NCBI RefSeq assembly: GCF_905171775.1
Contig: NC_053501.1
Location: 12,244,844-12,308,843 of the forward strand
DNA: 64,000 bases
Source of the DNA: Rana temporaria
Lineage: Eukaryota > Chordata > Amphibia > Anura > Ranidae
Direction of reading: 5' to 3'
The first letter of the stretch is position 1. Each line of letters opens with the position of its first letter. A model generated the notes under the pieces. The model did no database searches, was not told where the DNA came from, and saw only the letters and a list, made by a program, of their open reading frames with translations. Both the position numbers and the translations under genes were made by a program. Below, in pieces: positions 1 to 9,484 of this stretch.

Positions 1-1394
1 GGCCAAATCATTCCCCAGTAGTACATCTGCTGGCAAATCCTTCATCACCCCCACATTCACATGTCCTGAACCAACCCCCCAATCCAGGTGAACCCGGGCA
101 ACGGGTAGCCGGAAGACGGTGCCTCCCGCTACTCTTACGGCTACGGTGTCTCCGGTGTGCTGGCTCTCTGGGATGAGTTTCTTCTGTAGCAGGGTCATCG
201 TGGCCCCAGAATCGCGTAGCCCATTGGCTACCTTTCCATTGACCCAGACAGTCTGCCTGTGTTGCTGCCTGTTGTCCTGGTTAGCTGCTTGTATCGGATC
301 TGCCTCGTGCAGAATGCCCCAATGTTCTTCCTCCTCAACGCAGTGGGCCGCAGGCATGGATGTGCGGGGGTTCCCCCTTTCTGGCTGTCTCCATGACTGT
401 GACTGCCTGGGTGGATTCAATGGACAGTCTAGCTTTCTGTGTCCTAGCTGTTTACACCCAAAACACCTGATGGACTGTGAGTAGTCCTGGGAGTTGAACC
501 TAGGCTTCTGAGGATAAGTGGCCGCTGGAGGTGGTGTTGTAGGACGGTCCGACTGGGGTTTGTAGGCAATAGCCGGCGGGGGTGCCGCTGATCGATAATC
601 CACCCGAGCTGTGGTCTTGACCACAGAGTTATCCAGTTTGCGGGCGTCTGTGTATTCGTCCGCCAGGCGAGCTGCTTCAGACAAGGAGAAAGGGTTTCTG
701 TCCCGGACCCATTCTCTGACTTCCCGGGACAGTTTGTCAAAGAAGTGCTCCAGCAGGAACACCTGCAGCACCTCTTCCCCGGATTCTGCTTGGCATCCAT
801 CGACCCAGTGGGATGCTGTGCGGTGTAGGCGGCATGCCCACTCGGTATATGAGTCTCCAGTCTGCTTTCTCGTCTCTCTCGGAACCGCCTCCGGTATGCC
901 TCCGGTGTGACGGCATACCTGGCCAAAAGTGCTTCTTTTACCAGTCCATAGTTCATAATATCCTTGTCTGGGATGGCCCTGAACGCTTCACTGGCCCGGC
1001 CGGACAATTTCCCAGACAAAATGGTAACCCATTCCTCTGTGGGCACCCGGTGTAGGGCACATTGCCGTTCAAAATCAGCAAGATACCCATCAATCTCCCC
1101 TTCCGTTTCAATGAAGTTCTTAAAAGCAGCAAAATGTATCTTTCTCCTTTCAGTTGGTGCTGCTGTGACTTCTGCTGCTGCAGAACGTCTTTGCCGTAGC
1201 CAATTTGCGTCCACAGCAGCTATAACCCGGTCTATGATCTCCGGTGGAGGGTTAGGACCATAGTGTGCCAGTCTTAGTTTGACAGCCCGATCAAAGCTTG
1301 CCTCCTCCGGGGTCCTGTCTGTTACGCTGGGCCTTTCCGTTAAGTTGGGTCTTCCAGCTCCATCCATTTGGACAAGTTCTGTGATCACGTCCAT
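1..1394 (-). pseudogene. Gag-protease gene of a Ty3/Gypsy-like element, frameshifted and cut by the window edge
   Basis: Second copy of the gene at 2290-4113. The start codon (1392-1394) and capsid half are present, and the gene runs off the window at base 1, inside the protease region. It matches the downstream copy almost base for base at an offset of 2721. It has an extra TC in a TC-run at about 872-880, which shifts the frame after about 170 codons and ends the reading at 444. The original frame beyond the shift remains open, so the break is recent. It could also be an assembly or sequencing error in a dinucleotide run. Confidence 0.85.
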
Positions 1395-1542
1395 CTTCTT
1401 ATGGTTGCTGGCCGGTCTGCCACGGTTCTCCAGTAAGTCCTTGAGGGTAGAGAGCTTCAGCCTTTCCTACTGTGTCTCCATCGTCCTGTGTCCTTGTAGC
1501 CGTCCTTTAAGGGATGGAATTATCCCACTGCTGTGCCACCAC

Positions 1543-2158
1543 TGTAACGGAACCCCAAATGGGACAGGGGTTAAGTCCGTTCACGATATTCCATTCCACC
1601 CAAGACAGCTTATCGACACTCCACAATCAGGCAAACGAACGAGACCCATAAGAATTCCCCCCAGAAACGAGACACACAGCTCTTGTTTGAGGTTTAAAAC
1701 AGGGAATGAATCTTTATTATCTGCACATGGTAATACATTCCTCTTCAAAATACATCCCTCCCACCCTTGGGAAACAGGGTGGGTTAAATTGTCCAATGAC
1801 AATGGTGATACCGGTCAGGTGTGTTCAAACTTCTCCTTCAGTAAACAGTCTTAGCAGGGGGGGGTTGCTGGAGTGATTCCCCCCCCCCCTTTCCTCACAG
1901 CAAAACACTTGAACATCCCATAATAGGTATGCAGACTGTCTACCAAGCTCCAATCCACATAGCAGACTTAATTACCACAATAGACAATGGAATGCAATCA
2001 CACCCCACCCCTTTCATCACAGCAAGCTGACTAGTATACATCAGCCAACACACAATATATATACAATATATACAATATCTGACCGCATTAAATGTGACTA
2101 GCACAGGCCATAGTGGGGTTCTCATTCACCCTGTGCCCCTAAAGTGACTCCCGTTACA
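1543..2158 (-). repeat. 3' LTR of the complete unit, shared with the next tandem copy
   Basis: 616 bp with 8-bp terminal inverted repeats TGTAACGG/CCGTTACA. It appears identical to the LTR at 4262-4877, including the runs of 8 G and 11 C near 1857-1890. It also serves as 5' LTR of the truncated copy at 1-1542, the arrangement expected after LTR-LTR unequal exchange. Confidence 0.9.
1713..1718 (-). promoter_or_regulatory. Polyadenylation signal in the LTR
   Basis: AATAAA on the minus strand, about 340 bp downstream of the TATA-like stretch of the same LTR. The same signal lies at 4432-4437 in the other LTR. Confidence 0.55.
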
Positions 2159-2159
2159 T

Positions 2160-2172
2160 GGCTCCCTCCTTG
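2160..2172 (-). other. Candidate polypurine tract
   Basis: On the minus strand a purine run AAGGAGGGAG followed by CC lies directly upstream of the 3' LTR, where plus-strand priming occurs in LTR retrotransposons. Position and composition fit; it is not demonstrated. Confidence 0.6.
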
Positions 2173-2289
2173 TGGAACACTCTGGCAGACCCGGCTTGAT
2201 CCTTTTCGGGTCAACTTGGGGATGTCCGGAACTAGGAGGCCGGGATGACGTCTGTTTGCCGGGATAACCCATCAGCATTGCCATTTGGC

Positions 2290-4113
2290 TTACCAGGTCG
2301 GTAGCTGATGGTGAAGGTGAATAATGGAGTTCAGCTCTGGAACAGTGACTTGCTTTGCTCTCTCAATGGCTCCCAAAACCTGTTGCTGATGCTCTTGGGA
2401 CAGATAAGGCACCACCTGGATGCAAATCCCATTTAATCTTTTGACAATTTCAGCCTGTTTGTGCATTTCAATGTTCAAGCCACAGGACATCTCATAATAC
2501 ATGACGTAGTGTCGTTGCATCTCTGATTTCTCACTGGCCAACTTGTCACATTCCCATTTTAGACTGTGATATTGTCCCGGATCTACAGTACATGTCGGGG
2601 AAGGTAGTCTTACCCGGGTCTCAGCAGCAAGCGAGTTGGTTCCAGCAACGCGGGTCTGGGCACAGGTAGTCACTGTGTGGGCTTCAGCGGGGCACATCGG
2701 GGCGTACGCAGAAACAAGGGGGGCCAAATCATTCCCCAGTAGTACATCTGCTGGCAAATCCTTCATCACCCCCACATTCACATGTCCTGAACCAACCCCC
2801 CAATCCAGGTGAACCCGGGCAACGGGTAGCCGGAAGACGGTGCCTCCCGCTACTCTTACGGCTACGGTGTCTCCGGTGTGCTGGCTCTCTGGGATGAGTT
2901 TCTTCTGTAGCAGGGTCATCGTGGCCCCAGAATCGCGTAGCCCATTGGCTACCTTTCCATTGACCCAGACAGTCTGCCTGTGTTGCTGCCTGTTGTCCTG
3001 GTTAGCTGCTTGTATCGGATCTGCCTCGTGCAGAATGCCCCAATGTTCTTCCTCCTCAACGCAGTGGGCCGCAGGCATGGATGTGCGGGGGTTCCCCCTT
3101 TCTGGCTGTCTCCATGACTGTGACTGCCTGGGTGGATTCAATGGACAGTCTAGCTTTCTGTGTCCTAGCTGTTTACACCCAAAACACCTGATGGACTGTG
3201 AGTAGTCCTGGGAGTTGAACCTAGGCTTCTGAGGATAAGTGGCCGCTGGAGGTGGTGTTGTAGGACGGTCCGACTGGGGTTTGTAGGCAATAGCCGGCGG
3301 GGGTGCCGCTGATCGATAATCCACCCGAGCTGTGGTCTTGACCACAGAGTTATCCAGTTTGCGGGCGTCTGTGTATTCGTCCGCCAGGCGAGCTGCTTCA
3401 GACAAGGAGAAAGGGTTTCTGTCCCGGACCCATTCTCTGACTTCCCGGGACAGTTTGTCAAAGAAGTGCTCCAGCAGGAACACCTGCAGCACCTCTTCCC
3501 CGGATTCTGCTTGGCATCCATCGACCCAGTGGGATGCTGTGCGGTGTAGGCGGCATGCCCACTCGGTATATGAGTCTCCAGTCTGCTTTCTCGTCTCTCG
3601 GAACCGCCTCCGGTATGCCTCCGGTGTGACGGCATACCTGGCCAAAAGTGCTTCTTTTACCAGTCCATAGTTCATAATATCCTTGTCTGGGATGGCCCTG
3701 AACGCTTCACTGGCCCGGCCGGACAATTTCCCAGACAAAATGGTAACCCATTCCTCTGTGGGCACCCGGTGTAGGGCACATTGCCGTTCAAAATCAGCAA
3801 GATACCCATCAATCTCCCCTTCCGTTTCAATGAAGTTCTTAAAAGCAGCAAAATGTATCTTTCTCCTTTCAGTTGGTGCTGCTGTGACTTCTGCTGCTGC
3901 AGAACGTCTTTGCCGTAGCCAATTTGCGTCCACAGCAGCTATAACCCGGTCTATGATCTCCGGTGGAGGGTTAGGACCATAGTGTGCCAGTCTTAGTTTG
4001 ACAGCCCGATCAAAGCTTGCCTCCTCCGGGGTCCTGTCTGTTACGCTGGGCCTTTCCGTTAAGTTGGGTCTTCCAGCTCCATCCATTTGGACAAGTTCTG
4101 TGATCACGTCCAT
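2290..4113 (-). CDS. Gag-protease polyprotein, 607 aa, SCAN-like capsid
   Basis: Uninterrupted frame of 607 residues. Residues about 80-255 resemble a Gypsy capsid. The part around 150-255 (motifs TPEAYRRRFR, VFLLEHFFDKL, REWV) resembles the SCAN domain, which is thought to derive from Gmr1-like Gypsy Gag. A CCHC knuckle is visible at C310, C313, H318 and C323. A retropepsin-like domain spans about 382-470, with active-site DSG at 394-396 and the flap-side ADVLLG at 455-460. Residues 470-607 match nothing I know, and 520-600 are helix-prone. The frame stops without any polymerase motifs, well short of a usual Gypsy pol. The ATG at 4113 is the first in frame after the leader. Expected products are a virus-like-particle coat and its maturation protease. 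The family is clear; activity is inferred from the intact frame. Confidence 0.85.
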   Translation of the reverse strand: MDVITELVQMDGAGRPNLTERPSVTDRTPEEASFDRAVKLRLAHYGPNPPPEIIDRVIAAVDANWLRQRRSAAAEVTAAPTERRKIHFAAFKNFIETEGEIDGYLADFERQCALHRVPTEEWVTILSGKLSGRASEAFRAIPDKDIMNYGLVKEALLARYAVTPEAYRRRFRETRKQTGDSYTEWACRLHRTASHWVDGCQAESGEEVLQVFLLEHFFDKLSREVREWVRDRNPFSLSEAARLADEYTDARKLDNSVVKTTARVDYRSAAPPPAIAYKPQSDRPTTPPPAATYPQKPRFNSQDYSQSIRCFGCKQLGHRKLDCPLNPPRQSQSWRQPERGNPRTSMPAAHCVEEEEHWGILHEADPIQAANQDNRQQHRQTVWVNGKVANGLRDSGATMTLLQKKLIPESQHTGDTVAVRVAGGTVFRLPVARVHLDWGVGSGHVNVGVMKDLPADVLLGNDLAPLVSAYAPMCPAEAHTVTTCAQTRVAGTNSLAAETRVRLPSPTCTVDPGQYHSLKWECDKLASEKSEMQRHYVMYYEMSCGLNIEMHKQAEIVKRLNGICIQVVPYLSQEHQQQVLGAIERAKQVTVPELNSIIHLHHQLPTW

Positions 4114-4242
4114 CTTCTTATGGTTGCTGGCCGGTCTGCCACGGTTCTCCAGTAAGTCCTTGAGGGTAGAGAGCTTCAGCCGTTCCTACTGTGTCTCCAT
4201 CGTCCTGTGTCCTTGTAGCCGTCCTTTAAGGGATGGAATTAT

Positions 4243-4260
4243 CCCACTGCTGTGCCACCA
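4243..4260 (-). other. Candidate primer-binding site
   Basis: One base inside the 5' LTR the minus strand reads TGGTGGCACAGCAGTGGG. It starts with TGG as sites complementary to a tRNA 3' CCA end do. It loosely resembles a tRNA-Leu type site, but I cannot name the tRNA with confidence. Confidence 0.45.
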
Positions 4261-4261
4261 C

Positions 4262-4877
4262 TGTAACGGAACCCCAAATGGGACAGGGGTTAAGTCCGTT
4301 CACGATATTCCATTCCACCCAAGACAGCTTATCGACACTCCACAATCAGGCAAACGAACGAGACCCATAAGAATTCCCCCCAGAAACGAGACACACAGCT
4401 CTTGTTTGAGGTTTAAAACAGGGAATGAATCTTTATTATCTGCACATGGTAATACATTCCTCTTCAAAATACATCCCTCCCACCCTTGGGAAACAGGGTG
4501 GGTTAAATTGTCCAATGACAATGGTGATACCGGTCAGGTGTGTTCAAACTTCTCCTTCAGTAAACAGTCTTAGCAGGGGGGGGTTGCTGGAGTGATTCCC
4601 CCCCCCCCTTTCCTCACAGCAAAACACTTGAACATCCCATAATAGGTATGCAGACTGTCTACCAAGCTCCAATCCACATAGCAGACTTAATTACCACAAT
4701 AGACAATGGAATGCAATCACACCCCACCCCTTTCATCACAGCAAGCTGACTAGTATACATCAGCCAACACACAATATATATACAATATATACAATATCTG
4801 ACCGCATTAAATGTGACTAGCACAGGCCATAGTGGGGTTCTCATTCACCCTGTGCCCCTAAAGTGACTCCCGTTACA
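4262..4877 (-). repeat. 5' LTR of the complete unit
   Basis: 616-bp LTR with TGTAACGG/CCGTTACA ends. Its outer edge abuts a TTAA-1 repeat fragment that continues at 4878, so the element landed in older repeat DNA. The left flank, needed to confirm a target-site duplication, lies outside the window. Confidence 0.9.
4774..4792 (-). promoter_or_regulatory. TATA-like promoter element in the 5' LTR
   Basis: An alternating TATATATA stretch in the U3 half of the LTR, about 340 bp upstream of its AATAAA signal. The equivalent in the other LTR is at 2055-2073. Promoter function is inferred from position. Confidence 0.4.
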
Positions 4878-5255
4878 GGCACCATAGTTTGTAGACCAAA
4901 TAATAAACACCAATTTGGGTTATTCTTACCAAAGATATGTAGCAGTATACATTTTGGCCAAAATTTATGAAGAAAAATTATTAATTTGCTAAATTTTATG
5001 ACAAAAACAAAGAAAAAGGCAATTTTTCACAAAATTGACGGTCTTTTTTTATTTATAGCGCAAAAAATAAAAAACCCACGAGTGATTAAATACCACCGAA
5101 AGAAAGCTCTATTTGTGTGAAAAAAGGGACGCAAATTTTATTTGGGTACAGTATTGCATGACTGAGTAATTGTCATTCAAAGTGTGAGAGCACCGAAAGC
5201 TGAAAATTGGTCTGGGTAAGAAGGGGGTTTAAGTGCCCTGTATTGAAGTGGTTAA
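4878..5255 (-). repeat. TTAA-1 element fragment, interrupted by the LTR element
   Basis: Reverse-oriented piece resembling 57778-58772 (shared TTACCAAA-ATATGTAG-AG-ATAC, the GCGCAAAAAATAAAAA stretch, and the 'CACCGAAAGAAAGCTCTATTTG' type block). It ends in GAAGTGGTTAA at 5245-5255. The other half should lie left of the window. Confidence 0.6.
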
Positions 5256-5421
5256 CAGACAGTCAATAATGAGACCTAATGAGCATCAATAGTGCTCAGT
5301 GTTGGATGCGGCTATTTTCCGTCACGCTTTACCTTGTATAATCCCTTCACAATGACGGCTCATGGGGGGAGAATGCTTCAAGCTGGGATTAAAGGAAACG
5401 TGTGCTGAGAAAAAATACATA

Positions 5422-6130
5422 GGGCCAAATCCACAAAGACCCGGCGTAACGGCGAATTTCTAATTTAAGTTACACTGCCTTAAAATTTCTACCTAAGTGC
5501 CCGATCCACAAAGCACTTACCTAGAAATTTCTGGCCGTGTAACTTAAATTCCGCCGGCGCAAGGCGTTCCTCATTTCATGGGGGCGATTCCCATTTAAAT
5601 GAGGCGCGCTCCCGCGCCGGCCGTACTGCGCATGCTCGTGACGTCATTTTCCCGACGTGCATAGCGCAAAATTACGTTACGTCGGGCTTTGTGGATTGCG
5701 ACGGGTCAATAAAGTTGCGTCGGGGAAAAAAAAAAGATACGGCGCGAAAAAAAAATTCAAATAAAAAAAAAACGCGTCGCTAGACAGAAGGGTCTGCTTT
5801 TACATGGTGTACTAACTTTACACCATGTAATAGCAGCCCTAATTTTGCGTATGCAACTTAATACTTACGGAGAAAAAACGAAGCAGAAAAGCTTTGTGGA
5901 TCTCCGTAAGTGCTAATTTGCATACCCGAGGCGGCATTTCGACACAAAATGCCCCCAGCGGCGGATGCGGTACTGCAGCCTAAGATCCGGCAGTGTAATT
6001 CAATTACACATGCCGGATCTTCTCCCTAACTATGGAAAACTGATTCTGTGGATCAGTTCCATAGATAGAAACAGGGATACGACGGTGTAACAGCAGTTAC
6101 GCCGTCGTATCCCTTTTGAGGATTTGGCCC
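5422..6130. mobile_element. MITE-1 copy with 3-bp TSD (ATA)
   Basis: 709 bp from GGGCCAAATCC to GGATTTGGCCC, flanked by ATA on both sides (5419-5421, 6131-6133). It contains four successive internal hairpins, for example around 5465-5550, 5985-6020, 6028-6066 and 6075-6115. No coding capacity. The 3-bp target and ends suggest a PIF/Harbinger-type MITE (inference). Confidence 0.75.
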
Positions 6131-6567
6131 ATAATGCCCTCTGTTTGTAAATGACAAATTCCCGTCAGTCTCTGACTCCAAGCTGAAGTCCATGGGCTGT
6201 GGACGGGTGTCAAAGGCGTTACCATAAAATGTTACTAAACCCAGTAAAATCAGTCTGTATATACAGTAAAGCATGCTTGTTATACTCCCTGTGGAACCTA
6301 AGGGGTTAATCCTTTGCATTGTATAAAAAGACTAAGCCTGTCTTCTCTGATCCTCCCCTTCTTCTACTGTCCTCAAACTATCTCCTGATAGAACAGAGCC
6401 ATGGGGGCACTCTGCGCATGCTCAGTTTGATGTGTATTGCAAAAAATATATTTTTTTCCTCTGCATGTGATCAGCACAGGGCCAATCAGCACTGTCCAGA
6501 CAGAAGGTCAGGTTTCATGCAGCCTCATTGGACAGTCATAGGAGAATTAAAGCTCCTCCTCCAAGCT
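6131..6567. other. No gene recognised
   Basis: Low-complexity-free DNA that does not resemble the other repeats here. A TATA-like GTATAAAAAG occurs near 6320, but no frame or exon follows. It may be an older interspersed repeat. Confidence 0.4.
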
Positions 6568-6784
6568 TTAACCACTTCGAGACCGCCCACTGCAGCAGGG
6601 CGGCAGCTCTGTGCCAGATTATATACCTAGTATGTGATCTGACCCTTTTGGGCCTGGGGGCAGCGCTCACGCGCGTCGCAGGTGCCCCTAGGGTTGCCAC
6701 CTTTTCTTAAAGTCAAACCCGAACACTTTAAAGCCAAACCCGAACACTTTAGCAGCACATTTGTTTCCCTGTAGTATACACTAT

Positions 6785-7465
6785 GGGCCAGATTCTCGTA
6801 CCTGCGGCGCAGCATAACGTAACCCGTTTATGTTACACCGCCGCAAGTTTTCAGTCTAAGTGCCCGATCCACAAAGCACTTACCTGTAAACTTGCGGTGG
6901 TGTATCGTAAACACGTCCGGTGCAAGGCGGCCCAATTCAAATGGGGCAGGTACCATTTAAATTAGGCGCGCTCCCGCGCCGGACGTACTGCGCATGCTCC
7001 GTTCGCAAATTTCCCGACGTGCTTTGCGCGAAATTACGACGTGTTGAGAATCGCGACGTGCCTAAGGTATTTACGCCAGGAAAACAAAAAATTCAAAAGC
7101 GACGCGGGAATGACGGGCATACTTTAACAGGGTGGCGTAATTTTACACCATGTTAAAGTACCCCTAACTTTGCGATGGGAAACTAAGACTTGCGCCGACG
7201 TAACGACGGCAAAAAACTTTGTGGATCGCCGTAACTGCTAATTTGCATACCCGACGCTGGTTTACGACGCAAACTCCCCCCAGCGGCGGCCGAAGTATTG
7301 CATCCTAAGATCCGACGGTGTAATTCAATTACACCTGTCGGATCTTAGGGCTAGCTATGCGTAACTGATTCTATGAATCAGTCGCATAGTTAGAACGGCC
7401 CTAAAACAGAGATACGACGGCGTATCAGGAGATACGCCGTCGTATCTCTTTTGTGAATCTGGCCC
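6785..7465. mobile_element. MITE-1 copy (innermost of the nest)
   Basis: 681 bp from GGGCCAGATTC to GAATCTGGCCC, with the family's internal hairpins (for example GATACGACGGCGTATC/GATACGCCGTCGTATC at 7410-7450). Lies inside the TA-flanked element. Confidence 0.75.
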
Positions 7466-8009
7466 AATAGGCTTATAAAAGACCCAGGACACCTTTAGTT
7501 GCCCCAAGGAGAGTAGTAACTATGTGCTCTATGGCAAACGGTGGGTGTGGCCAAACTACTCTTGCTGACATCATTGTCCCGCCCCCCCCTCCAGTGATGT
7601 CGAACCCATAGCTCCGAACTGTCCCTGATGTTGAGGGACATTCCCTGACTTGGAACAAAGTCCCTCTGTCTTTTTGGTCTGACTTATATAATTGTATATA
7701 AAATGCACTTTTTATCTTTTAAAAAGTGTTTCCCAGGGCTAAACTTTCCATCCAATTTCTAAATTGCTGCATTTTTTTATTTGAAAAGCCAATATTAAGG
7801 AATAGTAGTGGTTGGGAAAAAAAAGCATGTGTGGATTTAACCAATCATTTTTCTGTGTAATTCTCCTTTAAGGAAGGCGTGGCAGGGCGTGTGCCCTATG
7901 CCTACATACTTTTGCTAATAGGTGTCCCTCATTCCCATCACCAAAAAGTTGGGAGGTATGCAAACCTGCCCCTAGACAGACGCTGCAGCTCCCGGACAGC
8001 AAGAGTTTT

Positions 8010-8091
8010 GTGAGTGAGTGAGTGAGTGAGTAACTTGTATAGCGCAACAAATGCGAACTTAATCGCCTCAAGGCGCTGGCGATTGTGTGTG
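8010..8091 (-). repeat. LINE-like 3' end with (GTGA)n tail
   Basis: A (GTGA)n run at 8010-8032 is followed by about 60 bp homologous to 27620-27680 (shared TATAGCGC/TAAAGCGC, ATGCGAACT-AATCGC and GGCGCT). Tetranucleotide tails are typical of CR1/L2-type LINE ends. The LINE assignment is inference. Confidence 0.4.
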
Positions 8092-8388
8092 ACTAGCCCA
8101 CAGCCCAGCCTGCATAATGTGTCCGGGCTTCAGGCAGACTAAAACCTGGACACATGATTCAAAACCCGAACTGTCTGGGTGAATCCTGGACAGGTGGCAA
8201 CCCTAGATGACCCACTGTGATCAGAAAAAGTGGGAGCCAAGCAGCGTGGTACCATGAACTCGATATCCACTGATTGTACAGTACAGCGGCAGAACAGCAA
8301 TCTTCCTATGTATACAAGGCAGATTGCCGTTCTGTCAGAGGAGAGGTTATAGATCCTGTATTCCTGCAAGGCAGGGACATGACCCGCA

Positions 8389-8471
8389 ACGTTCGTATTT
8401 CGATGAACTGTCGAACATACGATGTTCGAGTCGAACGTGAGTTCGACTCGAACACGAAGCTCATCCCTAAT
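8389..8471. repeat. Hairpin-rich TTCGAGTCGAAC repeat fragment
   Basis: Near-palindromic phrases TGTTCGAGTCGAACGTGAGTT and TTCGACTCGAACACGAA end in CTCATCCCTAAT, similar to the CATCCCTAC end of the repeat at 29292-29568. Confidence 0.4.
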
Positions 8472-8908
8472 ATAGACCAGTCATAGGTAGGGGCAGTGAC
8501 ATTTGTTTTTTGTATTGGACTTTTGCTGTCGGAATTTCTGACCGTGTGTATGGGGCATAAGAGCCATGGGCGGAAGTGACATTTTGACGCCGCTTACGCT
8601 TCGCAATGGTATGGAGACGGGTGGAGGCCATCTTCCTTTCACTCGTCTCCATACCACAGACAAGAGAGTATGCGATCGCCTCTGCCGGCGGATCCCTTAA
8701 GTGGCAGAGGGCTCCGAGAGGGGGGCCTCTTCCGCCACTGATAAAAGTGATCTTGCGGCAAATCTACCACAAGGACCACTTTTATCTGAAAGAGAACGGC
8801 CGGCTGAAGAAGAGGATACCCGGGTTATGATAGCTATCTGCTCCTATAACAACAATATCCCTCTTTAAAGAGCCGACATATAACGGCGGGCGGTCCGTAA
8901 GTGGTTAA

Positions 8909-9484
8909 GTAGTCATAATGTAATAGTTGCTTTTATTGGCTGCATTTATTAGGTCCCTCTACTTTACCGGTAATTGGCGAATAGAAGCGGCTTTGATTAA
9001 ACTCTTGCCTAAAGCACAGAAAGCCGATGAAAGTCAGGTTGATGGTGCTGACACACGCTCGATATGCATGCGATATTGAAAAAGGCTTTGCAGCCATTGT
9101 GACAATCCCCGCCATTCATTAACAAAACAGATGCCGTAAACATCACCGCGACCGCCGGCGTCCCGCGCCACATTCTATAAGCCACATAGCAGAGCCCTTA
9201 GCTGTTGGCAAAGCTTTGTTTTATGGATATTTGTTCTCGGTTTGCAATGAGCACATGCCATAAATCCATTCTGTATTTATTTTGCAACTCAATTTTTTTT
9301 TTATAGTGGCAATTCTATTAGAAAAAAAATATATATAGATCATACTCAGACAGTCATTGTGAAATTACTCCAAAGACATGCTGGTTGGTTAATTAAGTTC
9401 TGTTTAAATTGGCCTCAGTAGGTAGTGTGTGTATGCAAGTGAGATAAGGACTCCTTAAAGCGGTATTAATCTCAGATGCCCACC
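8909..9484. other. Low-copy DNA, no gene recognised
   Basis: No similarity to other parts of the window and no usable reading frame. A short GC-rich patch (CCGCGACCGCCGGCGTCCCGCG) at about 9145-9167 stands out in AT-rich surroundings. Confidence 0.4.

Larger units (their letters stand above)
1543..4877 (-). mobile_element. Non-autonomous Ty3/Gypsy-like LTR retrotransposon (gag-protease only)
   Basis: The unit reads on the minus strand as 5' LTR (4262-4877), candidate primer site, 148-bp leader, Gag-protease frame, purine tract and 3' LTR (1543-2158). Both LTRs are 616 bp and begin TGTAACGG and end CCGTTACA. The internal region is only 2.1 kb and shows no reverse transcriptase, RNase H or integrase, so mobility would need enzymes in trans. 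The element immediately leftward (1-1542) is another internal region sharing the LTR at 1543-2158. The family assignment comes from the SCAN-like capsid plus CCHC plus protease order. Confidence 0.85.
6691..8203. mobile_element. TA-flanked element with GGGTTGCCACC inverted ends
   Basis: Ends GGGTTGCCACC and GGTGGCAACCC are perfect inverted repeats, flanked by TA at 6689-6690 and 8204-8205. The interior holds repeated CAAACCCGAACACTTTA phrases near the left end and GTCCTGGACAGG near the right. It hosts the MITE-1 at 6785-7465. A 2-bp TA target fits a Tc1/mariner-type MITE. Confidence 0.6.
6568..8908. mobile_element. TTAA-flanked element carrying a two-level nested insertion
   Basis: The left end reads TTAACCACTTCGAG (6568) and the right end GTCCGTAAGTGGTTAA (to 8908), so ends and TTAA target match the TTAA-1 type. 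About 1.5 kb of its length is the later insertion at 6691-8203. No transposase is visible. A piggyBac-like origin is inferred only from the TTAA target. Confidence 0.55.

Noticed and set aside
119..484. 121-codon plus-strand frame, repeated at 2840-3205
   Set aside because: It lies antisense to the Gag-protease frame; its repetition simply reflects duplication of the element.
1..4877. Endogenous retrovirus with envelope
   Set aside because: No polymerase or envelope coding is present. The knuckle, protease and SCAN-like capsid fit a Ty3/Gypsy-like retrotransposon.
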